A stretch of 64,000 nt of DNA from Halorhabdus amylolytica (GCF_004944975.1 NZ_SPQG01000004.1:98559-162558); one strand, 5' to 3'; positions 34,606-44,097 are shown, numbered from the stretch's first letter. Program-made: numbers and translations. Notes: generated by a model from the sequence alone, not told the origin.

Positions 34606-35741
34606 CTGCCTCACAATCGTCTCCCCTTGCCGACGGACAGCCCCAACCGACCGACATAGCCGAATCGGCCGACGAAAGCCGGGAAGCGGTTCTCGAACTC
34701 GAGGGCGTTACCCGCCGATTCGGATCCGAGACGGCCGTCGCCGACCTCTCGCTGTCGGTCCGTGACGGGGAACTGCTGACGCTGCTTGGCCCCTCGGGCT
34801 GTGGGAAGACGACGACGCTACGGCTGCTCGCGGGACTGGACGAACCCGACGCCGGAACGATTCGCGTCGCCGGCGACCCCGTTGCAGGCGAGGACACGTT
34901 CGTCAAGCCCGAAAGCCGAGACGTGGGCCTGGTCTTCCAGGAATTCGCACTCTTTCCCCACCTCACAGTGGGGGAGAACGTCGCCTTTGGCATCCAGGAT
35001 CGATCCCCTGACGAAATCGACCAGCGGGTGACGGAACTTCTCGAACTCGTCGGACTCGGCGAGTACGCGGACGCGAGTCCGGAGGACCTCTCGGGCGGCC
35101 AGCGCCAGCGAGTCGCCCTCGCCCGCTCGCTCGCGCCCGAACCCGACGTGCTCCTGCTGGACGAGCCGTTCTCGAACCTCGACGTGGGGTTGCGCGAGGA
35201 AATGCGCCGAGAAGTCCGCCGCATCATCAAGGAGACCGGCGTCACCGCCGTCTCAGTCACTCACGACCAGGAAGAGGCCCTCTCGATCAGCGACCGGGTA
35301 GCGGTCATCGACGACGGTCGGGTCGAGCAGATCGGCCGCCCGGAAGTGGTCTTCCAGCAGCCAGAATCTCGCTTCGTTGCGGAGTTTCTCGGCCAGGCCG
35401 GGTTCGTCTCGGGCACCCTGGCCGACGGGAGCGTCGACACGCCGCTGGGGGCGCTGTCGGCCGACCGGATAGAGGGACTGGACGCCGAGTACGAGGGCGC
35501 CGAGATCGACGTGCTCGTCCGCCCGGACGACATCCGGGCGGTGCCGGCCGATCCCGCGGGCACCAACGGTCGGATCGTCGATCGCCAGTACACCGGCCCC
35601 TCCTTCGTTTACACGGTCGAGCTGGATTCGGGTGCCGTCCTGCACTGCGAGCACAACCACGCCGAGGAACTCGGGATCGACAAGCGCGTCCGGGTCCGCC
35701 TGGCAACCGACCACCCGCTGGCCTGGTTCCCCGCCGAGTGA
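34602..35741 (+). CDS. Ferric iron ABC transporter ATP-binding protein (FbpC type)
   Basis: A 379-residue ABC ATPase: Walker A GPSGCGKTT, Q-loop VFQEFALFPHLT, signature LSGGQRQRVALARSL, Walker B VLLLDEPFSNLD, switch VTHDQEEALS. A C-terminal TOBE-like regulatory domain covers residues 265-379. Translation starts at GTG 34602 overlapping the permease stop; the long upstream open frame is only the shadow of the permease. A 35-residue acidic lead precedes the ATPase fold. Confidence 0.93.
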   Translation: MTASQSSPLADGQPQPTDIAESADESREAVLELEGVTRRFGSETAVADLSLSVRDGELLTLLGPSGCGKTTTLRLLAGLDEPDAGTIRVAGDPVAGEDTFVKPESRDVGLVFQEFALFPHLTVGENVAFGIQDRSPDEIDQRVTELLELVGLGEYADASPEDLSGGQRQRVALARSLAPEPDVLLLDEPFSNLDVGLREEMRREVRRIIKETGVTAVSVTHDQEEALSISDRVAVIDDGRVEQIGRPEVVFQQPESRFVAEFLGQAGFVSGTLADGSVDTPLGALSADRIEGLDAEYEGAEIDVLVRPDDIRAVPADPAGTNGRIVDRQYTGPSFVYTVELDSGAVLHCEHNHAEELGIDKRVRVRLATDHPLAWFPAE

Positions 35742-37768
35742 TGGACCGACGCCGCTTCCGGATCACGACGCTGGCGATCGCACTGGCCGGCGCACTCGCC
35801 GTCTGGCTCGTCTCGACGAACCTCTTTCCGTATCACTCGCTGAACCACGACGAGGGCGTCTATCTTCAGCAGGCCGCGATGTTGCTGGAGGGGAACCTCC
35901 ATCTCAAGCCACCCGTCGAGGGCGTCTTCCGGCCGTGGTTCTTCGTCGAGAGTGCCGACGGACTCTTTCCGAAATACGCCCCCGTCCCCGCAGCGATGTT
36001 CGCGCTCGGGGAACTGCTGGGGGGCTACCGGCTGGCACTGCCCGCCATCGCGGCCGGTATCCTTACGGGCGTGGTCGGCGTTGTAAGCGAGGTCTTCGAC
36101 CGTCGGAGTGGCCTGCTCGCGGCCGTCTTCGTGCTTGGCTCACCGCTATTCCTGATGGACACGGCCGTCTTTCTCCCATACGCGCCCACGACGCTGCTGA
36201 ACCTCGGGTTCGCCTACGCCTACCTGCGGGCCGACCGGATCGGCGACCGGCGGTGGGCAGCGGGAGCAGGGGCGGCGGTCGGCCTCGCCTTCTTCGCCCG
36301 ACCGTACACTGCCGTCCTGTTCGCCGCGCCGTTCGTGGTCCACGCGCTGTGGACGCTCGCCCGGGACTGGCAGAGTGTCCTGCCGAGACAGACGACGACG
36401 GCCACCCTCGGCCTAGGCGGCGTCGCGCTGACGCTGGGGTACAACGCGCTGGTAACCGGCTCTCCCCTGACGTTCCCCTACGAAGCCTTCGCTCCGCTGG
36501 ACGGCCTCGGGTTCGGGCACCGCGAGATCCTGAACCACGCCGTCGAGTACACGCCCGCACTCGCATTCGAGGCCAACTGGAACGTACTGGCCGCGTTCGT
36601 CGACCGCTGGATCGTCGGCGGGATCCTCGGTGCGGGCCTCGCGCTTGCAGGACTGGCCGTTGCCGTCCGTCGGGAATGGTCGCCGCGCGTCGCCGTCCTT
36701 GCCGGCCTCGGCGTCTCGATCCCCGTCGGGAACCTCTACTTCTGGGGGAACTACAACCTGCTCGGCGACCTCGGGACGGCCGGGGATGGCCTGATCGCCG
36801 CACTGGGACCGTACTATCACTTCGACCTGCTGGTTCCGGTCGCCGCGTTCGGGGCCGTCGGTGCCCTGGCCGCACTCGACGCGATCCGTGACGCGGTCGC
36901 GACGCGGCTCGACCGCCGGGCAGCGCTGGCTACCGTCGCGGCCGTCGCCCTGGCGAGTACGCTCGTTCTCGGCGGTATTACCGCCAATCAGGCCGCCCCA
37001 CCCGTCGAGCGTAACGACGTCGTGACCGACTCCTACGAGCGGGCCTACGCGCCGTTCGAACCCGAACCGCCGGCCGAGGCAGCCGTCCTGATGCCGACAC
37101 CCTATGGTCCCTGGCTCAACCACCCGTTCCAGGCGCTGCGGAACGATCCGGGCTACGAGGGCCGGGCAGTCTACGCGATGGACGACCGGCCGTTCGCGAT
37201 CGCCGATGCGTTCCCCGATCGGGAGCTCTACCGCTTTGGCTATCGCGGGGTCTGGGATCCTCTCGGCGGATCGCCGGAAGCCAGCCGCTTGCAACGCGTC
37301 CACGAACGATCGGGCGAGTCGGTCACGTTGAATGCCAGCGTCGGACTCCCCGAGCGCGTCAGGAGTGCGACCGTCAGCGTCGAGACCGACGCCGGGACGG
37401 CCCACTACGTCGCGAGCGAGATCGACGATGCCCTGCAGTTCCGGCTGGCCATCGGAGACGAAACGGTGCGGACTGGCGGCCCGCTCGAACCCGCGAGTGG
37501 AGACCCGCCCGCGATCGACGGCCGTGAGGACGTCGACGTGACGGTCTTCGCCGACGACGGCGTCGGCGGGTTCGAGTACCGACTATCGGTTCCAGTCGAA
37601 ATAGGGGACGGGAACGTTCGCGCACTGACTCCCCGGACAGAGTACTGCTTCGACGCCCAGGCCTGTGGCGGTGCCGCGACGTACGTGCCATCTGACTCGC
37701 CTGCGGACATCTTCGTCCGGACAGAACTACGAGGAACAACCGGGATACAGGAGGAATCTGACCGATGA
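35741..37768 (+). CDS. GT39/ArnT-like membrane glycosyltransferase
   Basis: A 675-residue protein with about 12 helices in residues 8-425 and a soluble outer domain of 250 residues. The catalytic acidic loop LNHDEGVYLQQAAMLL lies in the first outer loop, as in protein O-mannosyl- and ArnT-type transferases that use polyprenyl-phosphate sugars. It starts at the ATG overlapping the ATPase stop (TGATG) and overlaps the next gene by 4 bases. Its place inside an iron-regulated operon is unusual. The acceptor is unknown. Confidence 0.78.
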   Translation: MDRRRFRITTLAIALAGALAVWLVSTNLFPYHSLNHDEGVYLQQAAMLLEGNLHLKPPVEGVFRPWFFVESADGLFPKYAPVPAAMFALGELLGGYRLALPAIAAGILTGVVGVVSEVFDRRSGLLAAVFVLGSPLFLMDTAVFLPYAPTTLLNLGFAYAYLRADRIGDRRWAAGAGAAVGLAFFARPYTAVLFAAPFVVHALWTLARDWQSVLPRQTTTATLGLGGVALTLGYNALVTGSPLTFPYEAFAPLDGLGFGHREILNHAVEYTPALAFEANWNVLAAFVDRWIVGGILGAGLALAGLAVAVRREWSPRVAVLAGLGVSIPVGNLYFWGNYNLLGDLGTAGDGLIAALGPYYHFDLLVPVAAFGAVGALAALDAIRDAVATRLDRRAALATVAAVALASTLVLGGITANQAAPPVERNDVVTDSYERAYAPFEPEPPAEAAVLMPTPYGPWLNHPFQALRNDPGYEGRAVYAMDDRPFAIADAFPDRELYRFGYRGVWDPLGGSPEASRLQRVHERSGESVTLNASVGLPERVRSATVSVETDAGTAHYVASEIDDALQFRLAIGDETVRTGGPLEPASGDPPAIDGREDVDVTVFADDGVGGFEYRLSVPVEIGDGNVRALTPRTEYCFDAQACGGAATYVPSDSPADIFVRTELRGTTGIQEESDR

Positions 37769-38310
37769 GCCACGAACTCACCAGACGGGACGCGATGGCA
37801 GCGCTGTCAGTTGTCGGGGCATCGCTAGCTGGCTGTGTCGCACCGTCGACCGATAGTGACGGGGGGACCGACGACGGTGAGCAGTCCCTCACCGACCACG
37901 ACCGCGAGACGCTTTCGGCGGTCGCCGAGGTACTCTATCCCGATGACGTGACGGAGATCGAGCCGTTCGTCGCCCGCTACGTCGCGGGGCGGACGAGTGA
38001 TCGGCCCGAACACGCTACCGGGATCGAAGACGCCGTCGCCTACCTCGACGAGTACTGTCGGGCGTGGTTCGACAGCGAGTTCACAGCGCTGTCGGCCGAC
38101 GACCGCGACCAAGCACTCCGGCGGATGGGAGTCGACGAGGTCGACCCCGATCCAGCGGGGGGCGACGTCGAGCGCCTTCGTTACTACCTTCTCAACGATC
38201 TGTTGCTCGCACTGTACGCCTCGCCGACTGGCGGTGAACTGGTAGGAATCGAGAACCCACCGGGCCATCCGGGCGGACTTGTGAGTTATCAGCGGGGGCC
38301 CCAGTCGTGA
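37765..38310 (+). CDS. Gluconate 2-dehydrogenase subunit 3-like Tat lipoprotein
   Basis: A 181-residue protein: Tat motif TRRDAMAALSVVG, lipobox SLAGC at residues 20-24, acidic linker, then a small helical domain. That domain begins LTDHDRETLSAVAEVLYPDD, and LSADDRDQALRRM and RLRYYLLNDLLLALYASP follow, as in the small subunit of membrane sugar and alcohol dehydrogenases. In those enzymes it carries the Tat signal for export of the GMC subunit. The next gene is exactly such a subunit, overlapping by 4 bases. Confidence 0.85.
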   Translation: MSHELTRRDAMAALSVVGASLAGCVAPSTDSDGGTDDGEQSLTDHDRETLSAVAEVLYPDDVTEIEPFVARYVAGRTSDRPEHATGIEDAVAYLDEYCRAWFDSEFTALSADDRDQALRRMGVDEVDPDPAGGDVERLRYYLLNDLLLALYASPTGGELVGIENPPGHPGGLVSYQRGPQS

Positions 38311-39932
38311 GCGAAGATCGAACGCCGAGCGATCGGGCGGACGTCTGCGTGATCGGGGCGGGACCGGCGGGTGCGTTGATCGCCCACCGACTGGCCGCCG
38401 CGAGCCAGGAGGTGGTCGTGCTGGAAGCCGGCCCACGGTTCGACCCCGAACGGCGGATCGAACAGATGGAGGACGCCCTGCGGCCGTCCCACGGTCGACC
38501 CGATGTTTGGGGGATGGGTGGCGAGCGGGACGCTTTCACGTCGAGTGGCGAGCGCCACTATCCGCTCAATCACTCCCGCGTGAAGGGCGTCGGCGGGTCG
38601 ACGCTGCACTGGCAAGGGATGGTGATGCGGCTTCACGAGCGCGATTTCGAGGTCGAATCCCGAGACGGCGTCGGGACCGACTGGCCGATCGACTACGACG
38701 AGCTCCGGCCGTACTACGCGGAGGCGGAGGCGGCGCTGGGCGTCGCCGGTGCCAGCGACAACCCCTTCGCGCCGCCACGCGAGAAGCCCCACCCGATGGC
38801 CGCGTTCGAACCCTCACACAGCGACTCGATCTTCGCTGAAGCCTGTGAGTCCCTGGGAATCACGACTCACTCGGTTCCAAACGCCCGCAACTCCGAACCC
38901 TACGACGATCGCAGTACCTGCGTGGGATATGGCACCTGCAAGCCGGTCTGTCCCTCCGGCGCGAAGTACGACGCCACGAGTCATGTCGGGAAGGCCGAAG
39001 CGGCGGGGGCGCGAGTGATCGATCGGGTACCCGTCCAGCGTCTCGAACACGACGACGCGGGCGAGCGCGTCACCGCAGCGGTTTATGCGACGCCCGACGG
39101 CGCGACCCATCGCCAGGAAGCCGACCAGTTCGTCATCGCGGCCGGCGGGGTCGAGACGCCGCGATTGCTCTTGCTGTCGGATTCCCCGCAGTATCCCGAC
39201 GGCCTTGCGAATTCGAGCGGTCTCGTGGGCCGGTACTTCACCGAGCACCTCTTTGCAGGGACGGGTGGCGTGATCGAGCGCCCGACGCGACAGCACCACG
39301 TCGGGTTCAACACGACCGAGTCCCACCACTTCTACGACGATCCGGCGGCCGGCACGGACAGCGGTGTTCCACCGGCCGAGGCCGACTCGGCAGACATCGG
39401 GGCGATCAAACTCGAGTTCCTCAACTACGCCGGCCCGTCACCGGTCGAGACGGCGCTGACTGACGGCGGATGGGGCGACCAACTGCGAGATCGGATCGCC
39501 GATACGTACGGCAATAGCCTCGCCGTCGGGGCCCTGGTCGAACAGACACCACGCCGGGAGAACCGTGTGACCCTCGACCGCTCACGGACTGACGATCACG
39601 GCAATCCCGTCCCGGAGATCCACTGGGGACTGGACGGCCGAACCCGGCGGACGATCCGCCGGGCCAACGAGATCCAGGAAGCGATCCTCGAGGAACTCGG
39701 CGCGGAGATTACCTGGCAGGTCGGCCCCGAAAACACCGGCCCGGCGTCTCACCACATGGGAACGACGCGAATGGGATCTGATCCGGGGGCAAGTGTTGTC
39801 GACCACCGCGGCCGAACCCACGACCTCTCGAACCTCTGGATCGGGGGGTCCAGCGTCTTTCCAACCGGTGGCGCGATGAACCCGACGCTTTCGATCGCTG
39901 CACTGGCCTTGCGGACAGCCGATCGAGTGTGA
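38307..39932 (+). CDS. GMC-family dehydrogenase, large subunit with Fe-S-type cysteines
   Basis: A 541-residue flavoprotein: FAD motif VCVIGAGPAGALIAHRLA, GVGGSTLHWQGMVMR, and the C-terminal catalytic histidine and substrate segment HHMGTTRMGSDPGASVVD. NPTLSIAALALRTAD closes the fold. Residues about 209-219 contain C-x5-C-x3-C (CVGYGTCKPVCPSG), the spacing of the three-iron cluster site of FAD glucose dehydrogenases. It has no signal peptide and should be exported with the small subunit before it. Substrate probably a sugar, polyol or similar alcohol. No cytochrome c subunit follows. Confidence 0.85.
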   Translation: MSEDRTPSDRADVCVIGAGPAGALIAHRLAAASQEVVVLEAGPRFDPERRIEQMEDALRPSHGRPDVWGMGGERDAFTSSGERHYPLNHSRVKGVGGSTLHWQGMVMRLHERDFEVESRDGVGTDWPIDYDELRPYYAEAEAALGVAGASDNPFAPPREKPHPMAAFEPSHSDSIFAEACESLGITTHSVPNARNSEPYDDRSTCVGYGTCKPVCPSGAKYDATSHVGKAEAAGARVIDRVPVQRLEHDDAGERVTAAVYATPDGATHRQEADQFVIAAGGVETPRLLLLSDSPQYPDGLANSSGLVGRYFTEHLFAGTGGVIERPTRQHHVGFNTTESHHFYDDPAAGTDSGVPPAEADSADIGAIKLEFLNYAGPSPVETALTDGGWGDQLRDRIADTYGNSLAVGALVEQTPRRENRVTLDRSRTDDHGNPVPEIHWGLDGRTRRTIRRANEIQEAILEELGAEITWQVGPENTGPASHHMGTTRMGSDPGASVVDHRGRTHDLSNLWIGGSSVFPTGGAMNPTLSIAALALRTADRV

Positions 39933-39947
39933 CACTCGATCATCTGT

Positions 39948-39963
39948 TTTAGGCCAACCTAAA
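39948..39963 (+). promoter_or_regulatory. DtxR-type iron operator upstream of the GT2 gene
   Basis: TTTAGGCCAACCTAAA has the same arms and spacing as the operator at 31789 and differs in one central base. It lies 33-48 bases before the ATG at 39996, just after the GMC gene, so this gene can respond to iron separately from the upstream operon. Confidence 0.8.
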
Positions 39964-39995
39964 GACTCAAGTGTCCCCCGACGAACGGGGACGTA

Positions 39996-40745
39996 ATGAG
40001 CGACGAGAGGGACAGCGAGGGCGAGTACACGTTCGCGGACGTCAGCGTCGTGATGGGGACGTACAACGAGCGCGAAGCGATCGGGACCGTCCTCGAAGAC
40101 ATCGATCGAGTGACCGACGGGCAGGCTGAGGTCGTTTGCGTCGACAGTTCCAGCGACGGCACCCCAGAGGTCGCCCGCGAGCATGGAGCCACAGTGGTCG
40201 AGCAGGAGCCACAGGGCTACGGCGTGGCCGTCCACGAGGCGATCACGACGCCCGACCGGCAGGTGATCGTCACGACCGACTGCGACGATACCTACCCGAT
40301 GGAGCGCCTGCCAGACTTTCTGGCGGCGATCAACAAGGGCTACGACGTGGTCAGCGGCGACCGGCTTTCACGGGGCGCCGAGACGATGCCCCGGTTTAAC
40401 CGCCTGGGGAATCACGCTTTCGCGTGGCTGGCGAGCGCGCTGGTCGGGCAGCGCGTCCACGATACGACCACGGGGATGCGGGCTTACCGACGCGAAGTGA
40501 TCGAAGCGATCGAGTGGACCGAGAACACCGGATTGTCGGCGGAGCTACTGCTTCGGCCGCTGCTTCGGGGATATCGAGTGGCGGAGATCCCGATCGACTA
40601 TCGGGAACGCGTGGGAGAGACGACGCTGGACCCACTTTCGGGCGGGGCAGCGATCGCGAAGTCGATCGGGAAAGTCGCGCTCGAAGAGCAACTCGGGCGA
40701 GAAGCGGCCGGTGAACGCGTCCGGTCGGAGCAGGCGATTGAGTGA
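39996..40745 (+). CDS. GT2 glycosyltransferase, polyprenyl-phosphate sugar synthase (DPM1-like)
   Basis: A 249-residue GT-A fold enzyme: VSVVMGTYNEREAIGTVLEDI, the nucleotide-binding VVCVDSSSDGT, and TDCDDTYPMERLPDFL with the metal-binding Asp pair. TGMRAYRREVIEAIEW and a LLRPLLRGYRVAEIPIDYRERVGET end follow. It has no membrane helices, like soluble dolichol-phosphate mannose synthases. It would load a sugar onto a polyprenyl phosphate, the donor used by GT39-type enzymes such as the one at 35741. An iron operator precedes it. Confidence 0.85.
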   Translation: MSDERDSEGEYTFADVSVVMGTYNEREAIGTVLEDIDRVTDGQAEVVCVDSSSDGTPEVAREHGATVVEQEPQGYGVAVHEAITTPDRQVIVTTDCDDTYPMERLPDFLAAINKGYDVVSGDRLSRGAETMPRFNRLGNHAFAWLASALVGQRVHDTTTGMRAYRREVIEAIEWTENTGLSAELLLRPLLRGYRVAEIPIDYRERVGETTLDPLSGGAAIAKSIGKVALEEQLGREAAGERVRSEQAIE

Positions 40746-40850
40746 GAATCAGTCACGGCGGGGACGAGCGACCGTCACTGACGCCAATCTGCGTTTGTTC
40801 CGGGTGGCGAAGTGACCCCCAGAACTGGGGCATCGAACGACCAACCGCAG

Positions 40851-42470
40851 TCACTCGGTACCGGTCGACCCGCCATCGACGGTCGCGTCCGACGGCTTGG
40901 TGTCGATAGCCAGCTGTTCGTCAGCAGGACCCTGGTTGGCCTCGACCCTGAACATCTCGAGGCGTTCGCGGAGAGAATCAGCCTGATCAGCCAGGGCCTG
41001 TGCGCTCCGGGCGACTTCGGTCAGCGAGGAGGTCTGTTCCTCGGCCGCCGCCGAGACGTTATCCGATTCTGCGCTCACCTGTTCGGCTGATTCAGCGACC
41101 TCGTCGATCATACTCGCGACTTCCTCGGTCGAGGAAGCCTGGTCGTCGGTGGCGTCGCTGATCTCCTGGATGCTCCGGTTGAACTCCTCGACGTTATCCG
41201 CGACTTCATCGAGCGCGCCCAGGGCGTCTTCGATCGTTTCGGACCCCGAAGCGACGCTGTCACCCATCTCCTGGATGTCCGTGACCGCGTCTCTCGAGGT
41301 CGACTGGATGTCCGCGATCCGCGTCTCGATGTCGGTGGTCGCTTCGCCGACTTCCCCGGCGAGCCCTTTGATCTCCTCGGCGACGACGGCGAAGCCCTCC
41401 CCCGCTTCCCCGGCGCGGGCGGCCTCGATCGAGGCGTTCAGCGCCAGGATGTTCGTCTGCTCGGCGATGTCGGTAATGAGATCGACGATCTCGTTGATCT
41501 CCTCGATCTCTTCCGCGAGTGTCTCGATCTCCTCGACCGTCTGCTGGGACTTCGACTCGATCGTGGACATCTCGCTCATCGCCTCGGTAGCCGCTTGCTG
41601 CCCGCGCTGTCCGATTTCGGAGGTCTCCTGGGACGTCGTCGCAATCTCGTCCGCCGATGAGGCGACCTCCTCGACGGTACCCGAGAGGCTCTGCATCTCC
41701 GAAGCGACCTCCTGGAGGTTCCGCGACTGGTCCTCCGCATCCGCGGAGATTGCCTGAATTGACTCGCCAACCTGTTCGCTCGCATTCTGGCTCTCCTCAG
41801 TGCTGGCGGTGACCTCCTCGCTCGAGGCGGCGACTTCGTCGGCGAACGAACGGATTCGGGCGAAGGTCCCCTCAAGTTCGTCCATCATGTCGTTGAACGC
41901 CTCGGCGATGTCGGTCATCGCGTCGCTCCGACTCTCGGAATTCATTCGCTGGGTGAGGTCGCCGTCGGCTGCCCTGCCCATCGTCGCGCTGAACGACGAG
42001 GCCTTCTCCTGGAGGTGTGCGTTGAGTTCTTCGGCTTCCTGTTTGGCTGCCTCGGCTTCCTCTCTGGCTGTCTCGGCCTCCGCTCGGGACTGTTGGGCCT
42101 CCGCCTGGGACTGTTCGGCCTCCTCGCGTGCCTGTTCGGCCTCCCGACGCTGGCGCTCGGTCTCGGACTGTGACTCCTTGAGGTCCTGGACGACTGCCAT
42201 CGTCCCGATCGAGCCGATACCGAACACACCGATGACGATGGCCTGTAGCGTCGTACTGAGCGTGTCCATGAGTTCGCCCTCGATACCGAGCCACTCGACC
42301 GTCACGAGCCCCATCCAGAGGAACCCAGCAATCGAGACGACGGCGAACGTCGCCCAGAACGTTCGTTCGAGTTCGCTATCTCGGTAGTTCTGAATTCCCA
42401 CTGCTGTGGCCACCAGAAATCCGAGCGTCCCGATCACGTCGAATAACGGAATGATCGCTTCTGCAACCAT
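40851..42470 (-). CDS. Methyl-accepting chemotaxis-type transducer
   Basis: A 539-residue protein. Three N-terminal helices (about residues 5-27, 38-60 and 72-95) are followed by a Glu/Ala coiled coil (98-165) and a HAMP-like segment ([20 protein letters not shown]). The long helical signalling domain has its hairpin tip in [20 protein letters not shown], where CheA/CheW bind. No large extracellular sensor domain is present, so sensing may occur in the membrane or through the 102-residue partner encoded 3 bases upstream. An acidic Asp/Thr tail ends the protein. Confidence 0.9.
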   Translation of the reverse strand: MVAEAIIPLFDVIGTLGFLVATAVGIQNYRDSELERTFWATFAVVSIAGFLWMGLVTVEWLGIEGELMDTLSTTLQAIVIGVFGIGSIGTMAVVQDLKESQSETERQRREAEQAREEAEQSQAEAQQSRAEAETAREEAEAAKQEAEELNAHLQEKASSFSATMGRAADGDLTQRMNSESRSDAMTDIAEAFNDMMDELEGTFARIRSFADEVAASSEEVTASTEESQNASEQVGESIQAISADAEDQSRNLQEVASEMQSLSGTVEEVASSADEIATTSQETSEIGQRGQQAATEAMSEMSTIESKSQQTVEEIETLAEEIEEINEIVDLITDIAEQTNILALNASIEAARAGEAGEGFAVVAEEIKGLAGEVGEATTDIETRIADIQSTSRDAVTDIQEMGDSVASGSETIEDALGALDEVADNVEEFNRSIQEISDATDDQASSTEEVASMIDEVAESAEQVSAESDNVSAAAEEQTSSLTEVARSAQALADQADSLRERLEMFRVEANQGPADEQLAIDTKPSDATVDGGSTGTE

Positions 42471-42473
42471 CGA

Positions 42474-42782
42474 TTATGCCTCCGGGGCCTCCCCTGTTTC
42501 GGCGTCTGCGGTGATGGTCTGGCGTCTGTACATGTACGCCGCCACGGCGAACGCGATCCCGGTGCCCATGTTGCCGACGATGTGCTCGACAAGGTTGAGC
42601 ACCTCCGGGAGCAACACGTTCTCGAAATTCGTCGTGAATGCGGCGACGAACAGGAACGCGTACGCAAAGAGGAACCAGCGCGAGGTCTTCGTGCGGTACA
42701 GCAGAACCGGCGCGAGTCCGACGACTGCGATGATCAATACGACGAACGCTTGGGCATCAAACACGCCGAAGATCGTCGTCAT
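42474..42782 (-). CDS. Small membrane protein paired with the transducer
   Basis: A 102-residue protein with three hydrophobic helices (about residues 9-30, 36-58 and 67-88) and an acidic tail. It is separated from the transducer gene by 3 bases, so the two are translated together. Haloarchaeal transducers often pair with a membrane receptor (sensory rhodopsins do), but this protein has no retinal-binding lysine pattern. Function unknown; a receptor or accessory subunit is inferred from position only. Confidence 0.65.
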   Translation of the reverse strand: MTTIFGVFDAQAFVVLIIAVVGLAPVLLYRTKTSRWFLFAYAFLFVAAFTTNFENVLLPEVLNLVEHIVGNMGTGIAFAVAAYMYRRQTITADAETGEAPEA

Positions 42783-43171
42783 TCTGGCCCTCCATGACGG
42801 GGGTGGTTGCTTTCAGTAGCCATACGCTATGTCGCTAGTTGATCGGTTTCCTTACAAATATTCGGCCCCAGTTATCACACGTGAGACTATATCCTATTCG
42901 GATGTTTTTGTTTGATGGGCAGGACAATTCGGAAATCATAAGAAGAACACCCCCAAGCGAGTGAATTATTGTACGTCCAATTAACACAAATAATCATCAT
43001 AGTTTCGATTAGTATTTTCCTATCCGAAAGAAGATATAACCGCCAACTTTGCTTTGTTCCGGAGACCCACCGGGTGGTTGTTCTTTCCGAACTCACCGCT
43101 CTCCTGATAAGGAAGACGTGTAGTAAACACCGGACCGGGAACTGATATTCGGTGATCCCGTAGTGATCGCT
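42783..43171. other. AT-rich divergent intergenic region
   Basis: 389 bases without a credible gene and much richer in A+T than the surroundings. It must hold the promoter of the transducer operon (a TTACAAATATT stretch at about 42853-42863 is the best candidate, reverse strand) and that of the HTH-10 gene. No tRNA, no long repeat. The region may include decayed sequence. Confidence 0.5.
43144..43149 (+). promoter_or_regulatory. TATA-like element of the HTH-10 regulator gene
   Basis: GATATT centred about 26 bases before the ATG at 43172, which supports that start over the GTG at 43163. Confidence 0.5.
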
Positions 43172-43918
43172 ATGCGTGAACTCGTCTTCGCCCTGGCCTA
43201 CGAGCCGGGGTGCAACGCCGTCGCGGATACCCTCGCGGAGTATCCCGATGCGCACATTCGCTCGCTGTCGTTACACGCCACCGACGAGCGACTCTGGCGG
43301 GTCGATCACGCCAGCGGGTCGCCCGACGCCCTCGACGCCATCGAAGCGGCCTTCAAATCGACGGACTACTACGCCGACTGTCTGGCGACCGACGACTGCG
43401 GCGCGACCCAGACGACTGACGTGCTGGACCGAAACGACGAAACGCTCGTGCTGTATTCCTATTGGGAGCGTTCGCCGGTCTGTGTCTCCGTGCCTCACCT
43501 CGCGCTGGATTACCTCGGCGATGGCCTGCTCTTTGACACCCGTCACGAGGGCCGCCACTACACCTGGCGGCTCATCCACTCGGGGACCGGCGACGTGGGG
43601 CGGTTCTTCGACGCGCTGGAGGCCGCCGTCGGGGACTGCGCCGAGATGGAGATGCTCCGGACGGGCGCGACGGCCGACCCCGGCGAGGGGGTGGTCGCGG
43701 AATCGACGGGCCTCACAGCCGAACAGGAGGCTGCCCTGCGGGCCGCGGTCGAACACGGCTTCTACGAGAATCCACGGGAAGTGGACGTGGGGGAGTTGGG
43801 CGAGCATTTGGACGTGCCCCGCTCGACGCTGACGTATCGATTGCGACGTGCCGAAGAGCACCTGGCCAAGGAGTACGTGGCGAGTGAGGCGCGACCGGAA
43901 GGGGCGCCGACGGGCTGA
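43172..43918 (+). CDS. HTH-10 family (Bat-like) transcription regulator
   Basis: A 248-residue protein with an N-terminal alpha/beta sensor half (RELVFALAYEPGCNAVADTL) and a C-terminal HTH-10 domain. The HTH reads LTAEQEAALRAAVEHGFYEN, then VDVGELGEHLDVPRSTLTYRLRRAEEHLAKEYV, the pattern of bacterio-opsin activator relatives. Regulators of this kind often control adjacent genes; here it lies between the transducer operon and a creatininase-like gene. Start from the TATA distance. Confidence 0.88.
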   Translation: MRELVFALAYEPGCNAVADTLAEYPDAHIRSLSLHATDERLWRVDHASGSPDALDAIEAAFKSTDYYADCLATDDCGATQTTDVLDRNDETLVLYSYWERSPVCVSVPHLALDYLGDGLLFDTRHEGRHYTWRLIHSGTGDVGRFFDALEAAVGDCAEMEMLRTGATADPGEGVVAESTGLTAEQEAALRAAVEHGFYENPREVDVGELGEHLDVPRSTLTYRLRRAEEHLAKEYVASEARPEGAPTG

Positions 43919-44097
43919 GTATGGGGTTGGTTCGGGTTCCCACCGAGTACGGCGACGCTCGGTAGCTGAGGAATAGTTGCAGCATGCTCCCGCGGGGACG
44001 TCAAGGGCGTAGTGTGGACTGTCCTTCCGCGATTGGCGGATGCTCACGTTCCGTCGTGCGACAGGGTTTTCACTCCCGTCGTGGTTCCCTGAAACGC

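Noticed and set aside
43940..43966. ACCGAG...CTCGGT hairpin considered as a terminator
   Set aside because: Stem of only six pairs and no T-tract; chance in GC-rich DNA is high.
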